Shown here piece after piece: positions 7,490 to 15,396 of a stretch of 60,089 nucleotides of DNA; within the stretch, counting starts at the first letter, position 1; each line of letters opens with the position of its first letter. The stretch comes from a virus. The notes under the pieces were generated by a model, which did not search any database, was not told where the DNA came from, and worked only from the letters and a program-made list of their open reading frames with translations. Location of the stretch: the IMG/VR virus record IMGVR_UViG_3300047496_000093, positions 1-60,089 of that record; one strand, given 5' to 3'. A program made the position numbers and the translations under genes.

Positions 7490-7744
7490 ATGCGACAATT
7501 CAAGCAATGGATGAAACAGAGCACCAGAGCGCAGAAGCAGCGCCTTGCGAAGCTCGCCGGGGGGAATTACATGTATTTATATCAAATGCTCTCTGGCGAT
7601 CGTGACGCCGGGAGTAAATTCGCCGCTGCGTTAGAGAAAGCCTCAAGGAAAATGGACGTTGCATTACCCGTACTCACACGCGGTGACGTGTGCAAGGTAT
7701 GTGCTGATTGTCCTTATTATAAAAAATGTAAAAAAGATTCTTAA
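7490..7744 (+). CDS. Cro-like helix-turn-helix regulator with C-terminal Cys cluster (84 aa)
   Basis: Residues 14-55 (AQKQRLAKLAGGNYMYLYQMLSG...) form a Cro/CII-like helix-turn-helix, with the recognition helix near NYMYLYQMLSG. The C-terminus carries CKVCADCPYYKKC, four cysteines suited to metal binding, which is unusual for a simple Cro. It starts the rightward transcript, is followed within 42 bp by the primase gene, and faces the divergent region containing palindromes, so it probably regulates both early operons. Confidence 0.7.
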   Translation: MRQFKQWMKQSTRAQKQRLAKLAGGNYMYLYQMLSGDRDAGSKFAAALEKASRKMDVALPVLTRGDVCKVCADCPYYKKCKKDS

Positions 7745-7785
7745 ATCTCAATTCGACATTTCGAATTGACAGGGGGGACTACACA

Positions 7786-10080
7786 ATGACCGAAAACAAG
7801 GCATGGGGCGCTTCCCCTGACGATTGGACTCACTTCGACATTATACTTGGCCTTGGTCAGGATTTACTGCCGGTGGTGTCTAACCCCAGCGCCGTGGTGT
7901 CGGCCAGGTCGACGATAAAAGCTCTAGGGAAAGTCCCTTCGATCTACAACAAGAGTGGCGACGCGGTCGGTATTCTTGACTGGACTTCCAAAGAAACGAA
8001 GCCCTTTGAAATCGATAAATGGTCTAAAGTGAGAGACTACGGGATTTGCATCCAGACCCGGCGGGTGCGCGCCTTGGACATTGATGTGACCGACGCGGCT
8101 GTATCCGCGGCTATTGAATTGGCAATTCTCGAAACAATCCCCTCGGCCGTTGTTCGTAAGCGCAAGAATAGTTCTAAGTTCTTGGTTCCTTTCGTTGTTT
8201 CCGACTACGGTGATAGTGATGGTGGTAGTTCTGATTACACAAAGCGTGTATTGCCGATAGGTGAGGAGCGTATCGAATTCCTAGGCACCGGGCAGCAATT
8301 CATCGCACTGGGCACACATCCGTCGGGTACACGTTACATCTGGCGCCGGTGTGTGGGTATTAATTGTGTCGCCCCCTTGTACGAAGACATTGCACTGCCA
8401 GAAACCTTCCCGGTGATGACGGCCGAGGGGTTCGAAGCCCTTTGGCAAAGCATTGTGGAAAGATTCAGCACCGGTGATGTTGTGGAGTTAGGTAGCCGTA
8501 ATAGTTTGGCGGCCATTGCGGTGCCAGCCAACGACGACACGGCCGATAGTCTTGAAGTTCTAGGTATCAACATTGGTAAACGAGGCCGCGAAGGGCAAGT
8601 ATATATAGAGTGCCCATGGAAGTCAGAACACACCGACGCAGGGGCGCAGGACAGTCTGACCGGTACGGCGTACTTCCCGGCGGGGGGCCGGGGCTACGAG
8701 CAAGGGCATTTTAAGTGTCTCCACGCCCATTGCGCCGGTAGGGCGGATGAGGAATTCCGAGTAGCACTCGGCCTTGAGGAAGAAGGTGGAGGGTTTGACG
8801 TTGTACCCTACGTTGAGGGTGAGGAAGGCTTAGAAACGCCGCTCTCCCGGAACGAGGAAACGGGACTTTGCCTTGCAACAGTGAGCAACCTAAAATCTGT
8901 ACTTAGCTTACCCAAAGCATGCGGCCAATATATCAAATATGATACTTTCCGTGACGAGATCGTTTGGCAACGCATTGGGCAAGAAGCCGCCGGGTGGATA
9001 CCTCTTAAAGACACAGATTATATGCGCATACGCATCGAGCTCGAACGTACAGGATTTATGCCTATTAACAGTGCTTCACTTAAAGAAGTGATAAGGCTTG
9101 TTGCAGGCGTTAATAGGTTTGACTCCGCTATCGAGTGGCTCAATGCATTGCCGTCGTGGGATGGTATTTCCAGAGTTAATGGGTTTCTTCGAGATTATAT
9201 GGGGGCCGAAGACAACGCGTACCACGCTTCCGTTTCTGAATATATGTGGGTGGCATTGGCCGGTAGAGTCCTTGAACCTGGCTGTAAGGCTGACGCCGCG
9301 CCTATCTTTGTTGGAGACCAGTATTGCGGTAAGAGCTTCTCCGTCGCGTCCATAGCACCAAAGCTAACTATGCATGCCGAAGTAAGACTCGATGATGATG
9401 AAGACAACCTTGCCCGTAAGATGCGCGGCAAACTTGTCGCCGAGTTTGCAGAAATGCGCGGGTTTCAAGGTCGTGATTCAGAAAGTACGAAGGCGTTTAT
9501 CAGTCGTCAATACGAAGAGTGGACACCTAAGTATATGGAGTTCACTACTATATATCCTCGCCGCTTGTTGTTCATAGGAACGCATAATAAAATAGAAATA
9601 TTCGGTGATGAAACAGGAAATCGTAGGTGGTTCCCGGTTCTTACTCCAAAAGGCGACCCGTTGGCGATAGTAAGAGATCGCGATCAATTATGGGCGGAAG
9701 GTAAGGTCATGTTCGAGAAAGCCTCCCGGTCGGTGCAGGGGTTTTATGAAAAGGCAAATGACTTGGCACACGCTATACGGGAAAATTTTATGTTGGTTGA
9801 CGTATGGGAAGACCATATAGTGGAGTGGTTAAACAAAAAGGAAGGTGACGAAAGTTGCCCCGCTATGTGTGAATTTTTACAAGTTCCGACAATTATGTGC
9901 GATGCTCTCGGTTTGGAGAAAAGAAATCTCAAAACTTTTGATATGATGCGCGTTGCTAAAATAATGACTAAATTAGGGTATAAAAAATTAGTTAGACGTA
10001 TTGATGGGGTCAATAGTAAGGTTTGGGTGAAGGGTGCTACCACCTGCTTACCACCTGCTACCACCCCACGCTGCCGCTGA
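7786..10080 (+). CDS. Primase-helicase: prim-pol-like N-terminus, zinc motif, VirE/D5-type ATPase (764 aa)
   Basis: The N-terminal third has ALDIDV in a primase-polymerase-like context, where Asp-x-Asp binds metal. A zinc-type CPWKSEH...FKCLHAHC motif follows near residues 280-320. The C-terminal half is a virulence-associated-E (VirE) SF3-like ATPase with Walker A GDQYCGKS, an acidic Walker B region (EFAEM) and GTHNK, then NRRWFPV. It would prime and unwind DNA at the phage origin. It is preceded by AGGGGGG. The last codons are built from the CTGCTACCACC repeat that continues downstream. Confidence 0.88.
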   Translation: MTENKAWGASPDDWTHFDIILGLGQDLLPVVSNPSAVVSARSTIKALGKVPSIYNKSGDAVGILDWTSKETKPFEIDKWSKVRDYGICIQTRRVRALDIDVTDAAVSAAIELAILETIPSAVVRKRKNSSKFLVPFVVSDYGDSDGGSSDYTKRVLPIGEERIEFLGTGQQFIALGTHPSGTRYIWRRCVGINCVAPLYEDIALPETFPVMTAEGFEALWQSIVERFSTGDVVELGSRNSLAAIAVPANDDTADSLEVLGINIGKRGREGQVYIECPWKSEHTDAGAQDSLTGTAYFPAGGRGYEQGHFKCLHAHCAGRADEEFRVALGLEEEGGGFDVVPYVEGEEGLETPLSRNEETGLCLATVSNLKSVLSLPKACGQYIKYDTFRDEIVWQRIGQEAAGWIPLKDTDYMRIRIELERTGFMPINSASLKEVIRLVAGVNRFDSAIEWLNALPSWDGISRVNGFLRDYMGAEDNAYHASVSEYMWVALAGRVLEPGCKADAAPIFVGDQYCGKSFSVASIAPKLTMHAEVRLDDDEDNLARKMRGKLVAEFAEMRGFQGRDSESTKAFISRQYEEWTPKYMEFTTIYPRRLLFIGTHNKIEIFGDETGNRRWFPVLTPKGDPLAIVRDRDQLWAEGKVMFEKASRSVQGFYEKANDLAHAIRENFMLVDVWEDHIVEWLNKKEGDESCPAMCEFLQVPTIMCDALGLEKRNLKTFDMMRVAKIMTKLGYKKLVRRIDGVNSKVWVKGATTCLPPATTPRCR

Positions 10081-10290
10081 GAGCATAGGTTTTCTGCGCT
10101 GCTACCACTGCTTACCACCTTATTCTTTAAAAGTCTATTTTAAATATAAGTATAGAGTGTAATAGTTAATATATGTTAATAAGATGCTCTGTATATTCTA
10201 TAGTATAGTAACAATAGGGTTTTTGGTGGTAGCAGTGGTAGGCGGTAGCAGCAGTAAAAAATTACAAGTTCAGGCTACCGCCACACCACG
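10030..10290. other. Candidate replication origin: GCTACCACC motifs in both orientations around an AT-rich core
   Basis: GCTACCACC/CTTACCACC motifs occur at 10036, 10046, 10057, 10101 and 10110 in one orientation and again inverted (GGTGGTAGCAGTGGTA, 10225-10240; GGCGGTAGCAGCAG, 10241-10254). Between them, 10120-10215 is markedly AT-rich. It directly follows the primase-helicase gene and separates two converging transcripts. No gene is seen in 10081-10322. Origin function is inferred; a bidirectional transcription terminator is the alternative. Confidence 0.45.
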
Positions 10291-10322
10291 GTAGTTGTAT
10301 ATGTGAAAACTTGCAAGTATGG

Positions 10323-10604
10323 TTAACCTTGTGAATTTGGCATTATCATTACTTCGCCTTTCAAATGTTCAGAGTTTATTCTAGGTGATTTCGATATAGC
10401 GGAACGTTTCCGCGGTTTCCGCGGTTTCCCGTCATCGGGAAAGGACATATAGCTCATTGCCTTGCCAGTTGAATAGTTAACCATTTTTCCGTAATAGGTT
10501 TTACCGTCAATGATTTTTATCGGTTGCTTTGTAGTTATTTTGGCGCTCCGCTTGACGGTGGACAATTCACCACCGCAATGTGGACAGTTTTTGCAAGTTT
10601 TCAT
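10323..10604 (-). CDS. Small protein with N-terminal zinc-ribbon-like motif (93 aa)
   Basis: It begins MKTCKNCPHCGGEL, a CxxCxxC arrangement that could bind zinc with a partner. The middle has GKTYYGKMVNYSTGKAMSYM, and the C-terminus is Pro/Arg/Lys-rich. It is the last gene of the minus-strand cluster of small coupled genes. AAGGA precedes the ATG by 9 bases. Function unknown. Confidence 0.6.
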   Translation of the reverse strand: MKTCKNCPHCGGELSTVKRSAKITTKQPIKIIDGKTYYGKMVNYSTGKAMSYMSFPDDGKPRKPRKRSAISKSPRINSEHLKGEVMIMPNSQG

Positions 10605-10610
10605 AACCCA

Positions 10611-10835
10611 TTATTCCTTTTCAGTTGTTTCAAGTTCAATATCAAACCCTACGGCGTATAATTCCGCTAATTCCGATTGCTTTAAAGTCTGGCGCTTGGC
10701 GATCTTGCACCAAGCCTTTGATACGTCATCCACCGGCCACATGCGGTTAAATGGCCATTCCTTGCGGAAAGTCAGTATTTTAAATTTACCTTCCGTTAAA
10801 ATCTGGGTACTTTGTTTTTCACCTTGTGTTGTCAT
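10611..10835 (-). CDS. Small protein of unknown function (74 aa), MTTQG start
   Basis: The ATG at 10835 is supported by AAGGAA upstream and by an ATGA overlap with the preceding gene. It shares the N-terminal MTTQG with that gene, at both DNA and protein level, so the 5' ends look duplicated. It contains KFKILTFRKEWPFNRMWP. No family recognised. Confidence 0.6.
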   Translation of the reverse strand: MTTQGEKQSTQILTEGKFKILTFRKEWPFNRMWPVDDVSKAWCKIAKRQTLKQSELAELYAVGFDIELETTEKE

Positions 10836-11065
10836 GAATTGAGTTCCTTTATCCATTCGGCGTTGATTTCGTATTTCTTGCCCATTAATTTGCCCGCCAA
10901 GTATCCTGAAAGGTATTTCCTAGCATTACCTAGCTGAGCATAGCCAAACGCTTCCCAAGGGCAATTATATGGCCTTTGCATGAATCCGTCACTATGGCCC
11001 ATTTTATAGGGTGATAGTTTCGGGAATGATAAGGGGCGTATTGACTTCGTACCTTGCGTTGTCAT
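10832..11065 (-). CDS. Small protein of unknown function (77 aa), MTTQG start
   Basis: The start at 11065 is set by an ATGA overlap with the upstream 30-residue membrane peptide, which argues for coupling even though the ribosome site is weak. Aromatic and Gly residues are prominent (YNCPWEAFGYAQLGNARKY). Function unknown. Confidence 0.58.
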   Translation of the reverse strand: MTTQGTKSIRPLSFPKLSPYKMGHSDGFMQRPYNCPWEAFGYAQLGNARKYLSGYLAGKLMGKKYEINAEWIKELNS

Positions 11066-11154
11066 AACCCCAGCCATGAGAAAAACATCGTGGTTAGTAC
11101 AAGTATAATGGCCGTCAACGTAACCATTAGCTTATCACCGTAGTCGTTTTTCAT
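11062..11154 (-). CDS. 30-aa single-pass membrane peptide
   Basis: A very short gene from ATG 11154 to TGA 11062. The product MKNDYGDKLM is followed by a hydrophobic stretch (VTLTAIILVLTTMFFSWLGL) long enough to cross the membrane once. Both ends overlap neighbours as ATGA. The strict chain of overlaps is the main evidence that it is translated. Confidence 0.5.
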   Translation of the reverse strand: MKNDYGDKLMVTLTAIILVLTTMFFSWLGL

Positions 11155-11354
11155 GGTTTTCCCCATAGATAATTGATTGCTTCCACTTGTTCTTGCCTTG
11201 TCATTTTATTGTGGGCTGTTTGTGCCACTAACCTATCCATAGCGCCACGCTGTGAGGCCGTGTAGCCGTGTTGATGATGCAATGAGTAGTAGCCTAGCCA
11301 AAGAAACGCTATTAGCGCTGTAAGGGTTAGGAATGGGCTATTTAGTTTTTTCAT
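11151..11354 (-). CDS. Small membrane-anchored protein (67 aa)
   Basis: An N-terminal transmembrane segment (FLTLTALIAFLWLGYYSL) is followed by a soluble, charged domain with MTRQEQVEAINYLWG. The start is behind GAGGTGCGAG. It overlaps the gene upstream by 17 bp and the membrane peptide downstream as ATGA. Function unknown; the N-in/C-out topology is inferred. Confidence 0.58.
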   Translation of the reverse strand: MKKLNSPFLTLTALIAFLWLGYYSLHHQHGYTASQRGAMDRLVAQTAHNKMTRQEQVEAINYLWGKP

Positions 11355-11502
11355 CTCGCACCTCGATTATTCCAATTAGGTTGTATGGTTGTAAGTCATC
11401 GTCATAACTAGCGTTTAACTCGTTCGGTGCTTTAAAACTCAGTTCTGGAATATCAATATTTTTTCCATGATGATAAACGCTATAAACATAAAGTTTTTGC
11501 AT
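11338..11502 (-). CDS. Small protein of unknown function (54 aa)
   Basis: It starts at 11502 behind AAAGGAAC and reads MQKLYVYSVYHHGKN..., with an acidic patch YDDDLQPY and a terminal strand NLIGIIEVRD. It looks like a small beta-rich protein and overlaps the next gene by 17 bp. No family recognised. Confidence 0.58.
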   Translation of the reverse strand: MQKLYVYSVYHHGKNIDIPELSFKAPNELNASYDDDLQPYNLIGIIEVRDEKTK

Positions 11503-11547
11503 TGTCAGAGTTCCTTTCTTTTCCGGGTTCGTGGTTGGTTAAACTGA

Positions 11548-12078
11548 TTAGACCCAAGCTGGTTTTTTGTCTGCATCAGGCAGCGCCATAAGAAAGTCGA
11601 TAGCCTGTTGTGGCACTTCACGGCGCAACCATGCCGAACCATAGCTATATGGCTTCCCATTATGCAAATAGGAGGCGTCAGGCTCTAGACCAACAACGGT
11701 TAGGCATTTTAAAGCATCATCATATTTTTTAACGCCTACTTGCGCTAGCCATTGCTCTTGTTTGGGGCTTCCAGCGGTGCAATCGTTTAAATGCCATTCT
11801 CTCCATATACGGCGAAACTCCGTGACCTTGGCGCGATTCCAGCCAGTGGCATAGCTTGTTAAATTCCAGTCGTGCATATCAATCTGACCGCAGCCGCCTA
11901 AGCAATTGCCAGATGCAAGCGGCCCCTCAACGCCTGATATTGAAATCTTCCCATCAGTGAAAGATATTTTGCAGAAAACGCTATAGCCTCTCCCGCCACT
12001 TGTTTTACTGGTTCCAATCCGTACAACTTTTGAAAAGTCTTTGTTTATGGGCGCTTCCATTTTCGCTGTGTTGGTCAT
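11548..12078 (-). CDS. Conserved phage protein of unknown function (176 aa)
   Basis: The second of two nearby ATGs (12078) is chosen because AAGGAA lies 8 bases upstream. The sequence (VRIGTSKTSGGRGYSVFCKI, SISGVEGPLASGNCLGGCGQI, RIWREWHLNDCTAG, ending FLMALPDADKKPAWV) matches a family I recognise as common in phage and prophage small-gene clusters with no assigned function. Cys and His residues are conserved-looking but no catalytic site is evident. Confidence 0.65.
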   Translation of the reverse strand: MTNTAKMEAPINKDFSKVVRIGTSKTSGGRGYSVFCKISFTDGKISISGVEGPLASGNCLGGCGQIDMHDWNLTSYATGWNRAKVTEFRRIWREWHLNDCTAGSPKQEQWLAQVGVKKYDDALKCLTVVGLEPDASYLHNGKPYSYGSAWLRREVPQQAIDFLMALPDADKKPAWV

Positions 12079-12127
12079 TATCATATTCCTTTATAGTTAT
12101 GGGTTTAAATTGATTGTAATGGGGTTT

Positions 12128-12298
12128 TTAAGAGGTTTTTACTTCAAAACTATCAGGTGTAAGTGTCTTATCCATGAAATAACCCTTGGCGCAATATCCC
12201 ACGGCATTAGTTTCAATCCACCGATTCGCGCTTTCCAATGTTGAGCAATGAGCATGAACAGCATTATGGTTTTTCTTTTCTACTACCATTATTGTCAT
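12128..12298 (-). CDS. Small conserved phage protein (56 aa)
   Basis: It starts at 12298 behind TAGGGA. The product contains NAVHAHCSTLESANRWIE and GYCAKGYFMDKTLTPDSF, a pattern seen in other small phage proteins. Function unknown. Confidence 0.6.
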   Translation of the reverse strand: MTIMVVEKKNHNAVHAHCSTLESANRWIETNAVGYCAKGYFMDKTLTPDSFEVKTS

Positions 12299-12322
12299 AA
12301 AATTATCCCTATCGGTTATTGA

Positions 12323-12412
12323 TTAATTCAAAATGTCGTATGGTGATTGCATAAACCAGCATACAAAGGCGATTAGAAGGCCAGCCAATAGCCAAAGAGC
12401 TACGCGGCGCAT
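12323..12412 (-). CDS. 29-aa membrane peptide
   Basis: MRRVALWLLAGLLIAFVCWF is a basic start plus a single transmembrane span, followed by a short polar tail. It overlaps the upstream gene by 13 bp. It is one of several one-span peptides in this cluster. Function unknown. Confidence 0.45.
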   Translation of the reverse strand: MRRVALWLLAGLLIAFVCWFMQSPYDILN

Positions 12413-12540
12413 TGGTCGTACTCATCTAATTCAAATTCTGGTAATTCCATGTCATCCATAGAATCAAAATCAGTATCTAAAACATAAACGGGATGGCTTG
12501 CTGATACTTCGTCTTTGAGTATTTCTTGTAAGGTGCGCAT
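12400..12540 (-). CDS. Acidic small protein, first gene of the leftward small-gene cluster (46 aa)
   Basis: It starts at 12540 behind GAGAGGATAACAAC. The protein is strongly acidic (DTDFDSMDDMELPEFELDEY), a composition seen in DNA mimics and anti-restriction proteins, though nothing more specific supports that role. It is the gene nearest the promoter region at 12561-12634. Confidence 0.55.
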   Translation of the reverse strand: MRTLQEILKDEVSASHPVYVLDTDFDSMDDMELPEFELDEYDQCAA

Positions 12541-12560
12541 GTTGTTATCCTCTCTATTTG

Positions 12561-12634
12561 TTTACTGCATCTTTACAGTAATTAGACAGTAACATTACCT
12601 ACTATCCATTGTCAATAGACAATCTACAGTAAAA
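12561..12634 (-). promoter_or_regulatory. Leftward control region with four ACTGT/ACAGT motifs
   Basis: Motifs TTTACTG (12561), TTTACAGTAAT (12572), GACAGTAAC (12585) and CTACAGTAAA (12624) cluster upstream of the leftward small genes. A minus-strand TTGACA (12615-12610) lies inside ATTGTC-TATT-GACAAT on that strand; the matching -10 is poor. The motif matches those at 1021-1052 and 1235-1250. Confidence 0.45.
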
Positions 12635-12702
12635 CGCATTATTTTGCATTTATTTTATAAGGAATTGAATTGTAAGGGAATTATCTTTTAACAAATCATA
12701 GT

Positions 12703-12734
12703 TTGCATTGCCAAAATCCAATTGCATTGCCAAA
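12703..12734. repeat. Direct repeat TTGCATTGCCAAA (two copies)
   Basis: Two exact 13-bp copies at 12703-12715 and 12722-12734, 19 bp apart, lie just upstream of the small terminase gene. The same word, in variants and both orientations, recurs between the terminase genes and after TerL, so it may be a terminase recognition or regulatory element. Confidence 0.6.
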
Positions 12735-12761
12735 CGGGTATTATATTGATATATTAACAAA

Positions 12762-13232
12762 ATGGGTAGACCTTCCACTTATACACCTGAGATAGTTAAA
12801 TCTATTTGCGATAGGCTTTGCCAAGGTGAGCCGCTCGAGCAAATTTGCCGTGATGATTCAATGCCAAGCGCCAGCACTATTCATGCTTGGTGTAACGGTA
12901 ACACAAAAATTCCAGATGATATAACGGTAGACATCGCGCGCGCGAGGGATATCGGCTACGATGCAATTGCCGACATGACAAGGCAAGTTGCGCGTGGAAA
13001 TCCGCAGTTTTCCACAGGTGACGTTAATCGTGACAAACTGATAATTGAAACGGATTTAAAGCTTTTAGCTAAATGGTCTAAAAAATATGCCGACCGGCAA
13101 CATGTCGAAGTCACCGGCAAAGACGGCGAGCCATTATCTATGCGGCTAATTGCCATACAGCAACGTTTACTTAAAGACATCACGCCAGAACCCATTACCA
13201 TAGAACACGATGACAATGCAAGCGGCAAATAA
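12762..13232 (+). CDS. Terminase small subunit-like DNA-binding protein (156 aa)
   Basis: The N-terminus GRPSTYTPEIVKSICDRL...SMPSASTIHAWC is the helix-turn-helix typical of phage small terminases; the middle is a helical region, and KWSKKYADRQHVEVTGKDG is a recurrent small-terminase C-terminal pattern. It would recognise the packaging site and regulate TerL. No clear ribosome site precedes the ATG, and a possible -10 (TATATT) lies only a few bases upstream, so a near-leaderless transcript is possible. Confidence 0.82.
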   Translation: MGRPSTYTPEIVKSICDRLCQGEPLEQICRDDSMPSASTIHAWCNGNTKIPDDITVDIARARDIGYDAIADMTRQVARGNPQFSTGDVNRDKLIIETDLKLLAKWSKKYADRQHVEVTGKDGEPLSMRLIAIQQRLLKDITPEPITIEHDDNASGK

Positions 13233-13717
13233 TCGCTGGCAATATAGCAACGTGTAAATAATTGCAAGTTAGCTACTCATTATAATAGGGATCATTGCCT
13301 GTTGCGCGTTGCGTTGTCATATATAATGAGCTGCAATTAGCGTTGCGCCGTTTTGGCGCTCAATATAATGACAAGGCAATGTGCGCGGAGCTATATAACC
13401 AATGGTTATTTGGCCCTTTGCATGTTGCATTGTCGGCGATAGATATATTGACCCCGCCCCCGTCTTTTTGCATTGGCATGTGCACCTTGCGTTGACGGGA
13501 CTCCTACCTAGTAACATACAGGGTAGCTATACAAAATATGAGGTATTGAAATTTTTATAAAAAAAATATATATTTTTCATATGACAACAAATGATGTCGG
13601 CGCAGATTTTGTGACAATGCAACATACAAATAGTATTGGGCAAAGTGCTCACAGCAATGCAAATAGTATTTGGCAAAGTGCCCATGGCAACGCAAATAGT
13701 ATTGGGCAAATAATCCT
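13233..13717. other. Non-coding repeat-rich gap between terminase genes; candidate packaging site
   Basis: No convincing gene is found in 485 bp. CTCATTATA (13276-13284) and TATAATGAG (13322-13330) are perfect inverted arms. GCGCC-GTTTT-GGCGC (13345-13359) is a second hairpin, and ATTGCC...TTGTCAT (13294-13321) is mirrored by ATGACAAGGCAAT (13368-13380), giving a large imperfect palindrome. Three 33-bp direct repeats follow. TTGC/GCAA words are dense throughout. This matches the layout expected of a cos or pac locus beside terminase, but cleavage is not visible. Confidence 0.5.
13620..13716. repeat. Three 33-bp direct repeats before the large terminase gene
   Basis: The core GCAAATAGTATTGGGCAAAG starts at 13626 (ACAA variant), 13659 (one T for G) and 13692, exactly 33 bp apart. 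The last copy ends immediately before the TerL ATG, so the array also forms the TerL leader. Confidence 0.85.
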
Positions 13718-15382
13718 ATGAACGCGCCAATATTCCCAGACAACAGAAATGCAAAGCAAAAAGCCTTCGACGCGGTAAAGCACGTCTCGCGATCAACAGC
13801 AAAGCCCGATGAAGCTCTCAATACTCTAATTGCTACACTTAGATATGATCCTGCAACTTTTTGCGATATCGCTTATAAATGGGGTGAAGGTGAACTTAAA
13901 GACAGCAACGGTCTTCGGGTATGGCAAAAAGATATTGCCAACACAATTGGCAATTTACTTAAAGATCCTGCGACACGGCATAAACCTATCAAAATCGCCG
14001 TAGCATCAGGTCATGGTATTGGCAAAAGTTCGCTCGTATCAATGCTCATCGACTGGGCACTTTCTACTTGCGTTGATACGAAAATCGTCGTCACAGCGAA
14101 TACGGAAAATCAGCTTCGCACAAAAACCTGGCCAGAGGTGATTAAGTGGGTACGCGGCAGCGTTAACGCCCATTGGTTTGACACGACCGCTACGGCGGTT
14201 ATGAGTAACGAAGTTGGTAGAGAATCCACATGGCGAGCCGATGCTATACCATGGAGTGAGAACAATACTGAAGCATTCGCCGGATTGCATAATCAAGGTA
14301 AACGCCTGGTGCTCATATTCGATGAGTCGTCCGCAGTATCGGACAAAGTATGGGAAGTGGCTGAAGGAGCTATGACTGACGCCAACACAGAAATAATTTG
14401 GCTCGCCTTCGGGAATCCGACGCAAAACACCGGACGTTTTCGTGAATGCTTTGGTAAATTTAAGCACCGATGGATCACAAGACAAATCGACAGCCGCACG
14501 GTCGAAGGAACAAACGCCGAGCAGCTACAATCATGGGTCGACGATTACGGCGAAGATTCGGATTTTGTTCGTGTGCGCGTCCGCGGTGAATTCCCCAGAA
14601 GCGGCAACTTACAATTCATCCCATCCGATCTCGTTGAATCTGCGCGTGATCGTGAACCGAGCGCAACATTGATGGATGCGCGAATCATGGCAGTGGATGT
14701 GGCAAGGTTCGGAGATGATGAGAGTATCATCTGTTGTCGACAAGGGCGAGATGCCTCTTCGATCGCATGGCAACATTTGCGAGGTATCGATACCATGCAA
14801 CTTGCCTCGAGAATTGTCGACGCGGCGCAATCATTTAAGCCCGACGCGATCTTCGTCGACGGCGGCGGCGTCGGCGGCGGTGTGATCGACCGGCTACGGA
14901 TGCTTCGCCAACCGGTAATCGAGGTGCAGTTCGGCGCAAGCGCCGATCGGAGTTTAGTTACTGAAAGCGGCAATGTGAGGTACGCGAATAAGAGGGCGGA
15001 GATGTGGGGATATATGCGAGACTGGCTTAAAGGGGGTAGCATTCCCGATGACCCGGACTTAGCAGAACAACTGACCGGCACACAATACGGATATATCTTC
15101 CGTGAGGGCAAGGATGTCATATTGCTGGAGAAGAAGGCGGATATGAAGAAGCGCGGTCTCAGCTCGCCAGATAGGGCAGACGCGTTAGCGTTAACGTTTG
15201 CTTACCCTGTGAATCCAAGCAATCATCGTGAACGTATGGAGTCACGGCAAGGCAACACGCACACATATCATTATGACCCTCTGGCACTTTCCCACATCAA
15301 CCGGGATATTACCCCGAACCAGGGTTCGACACATCAGTCGAATTACGATAGCTTATCTATTGACTATTTGAACAGAAACTGA
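13718..15382 (+). CDS. terL: Terminase large subunit, ATPase-nuclease (554 aa)
   Basis: The packaging motor. The ATPase domain has Walker A GHGIGKS (98-104), Walker B LVLIFDES (197-204) and a coupling-like WLAFGNPTQNTGR. The RNase H-type nuclease has IMAVDVARFGDD (Asp near 327), IFVDGGG (Asp near 381) and a terminal RADALALTF (Asp near 483). Length and order are normal for TerL. The C-terminal tail (about 505-554) is Asn/His/Ser-rich. It pairs with the small subunit upstream across the repeat region. Confidence 0.93.
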   Translation: MNAPIFPDNRNAKQKAFDAVKHVSRSTAKPDEALNTLIATLRYDPATFCDIAYKWGEGELKDSNGLRVWQKDIANTIGNLLKDPATRHKPIKIAVASGHGIGKSSLVSMLIDWALSTCVDTKIVVTANTENQLRTKTWPEVIKWVRGSVNAHWFDTTATAVMSNEVGRESTWRADAIPWSENNTEAFAGLHNQGKRLVLIFDESSAVSDKVWEVAEGAMTDANTEIIWLAFGNPTQNTGRFRECFGKFKHRWITRQIDSRTVEGTNAEQLQSWVDDYGEDSDFVRVRVRGEFPRSGNLQFIPSDLVESARDREPSATLMDARIMAVDVARFGDDESIICCRQGRDASSIAWQHLRGIDTMQLASRIVDAAQSFKPDAIFVDGGGVGGGVIDRLRMLRQPVIEVQFGASADRSLVTESGNVRYANKRAEMWGYMRDWLKGGSIPDDPDLAEQLTGTQYGYIFREGKDVILLEKKADMKKRGLSSPDRADALALTFAYPVNPSNHRERMESRQGNTHTYHYDPLALSHINRDITPNQGSTHQSNYDSLSIDYLNRN

Positions 15383-15396
15383 TAACGCATAATACA

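Noticed and set aside
13295-13495. Plus-strand 66-codon gene between terminase genes
   Set aside because: No ribosome site, composition dictated by inverted repeats, no recognisable protein.
13527-13821. Minus-strand repeat proteins (PNTICIA or FAQYYL type)
   Set aside because: They only reflect the 33-bp repeats and overlap the start of TerL on the other strand.
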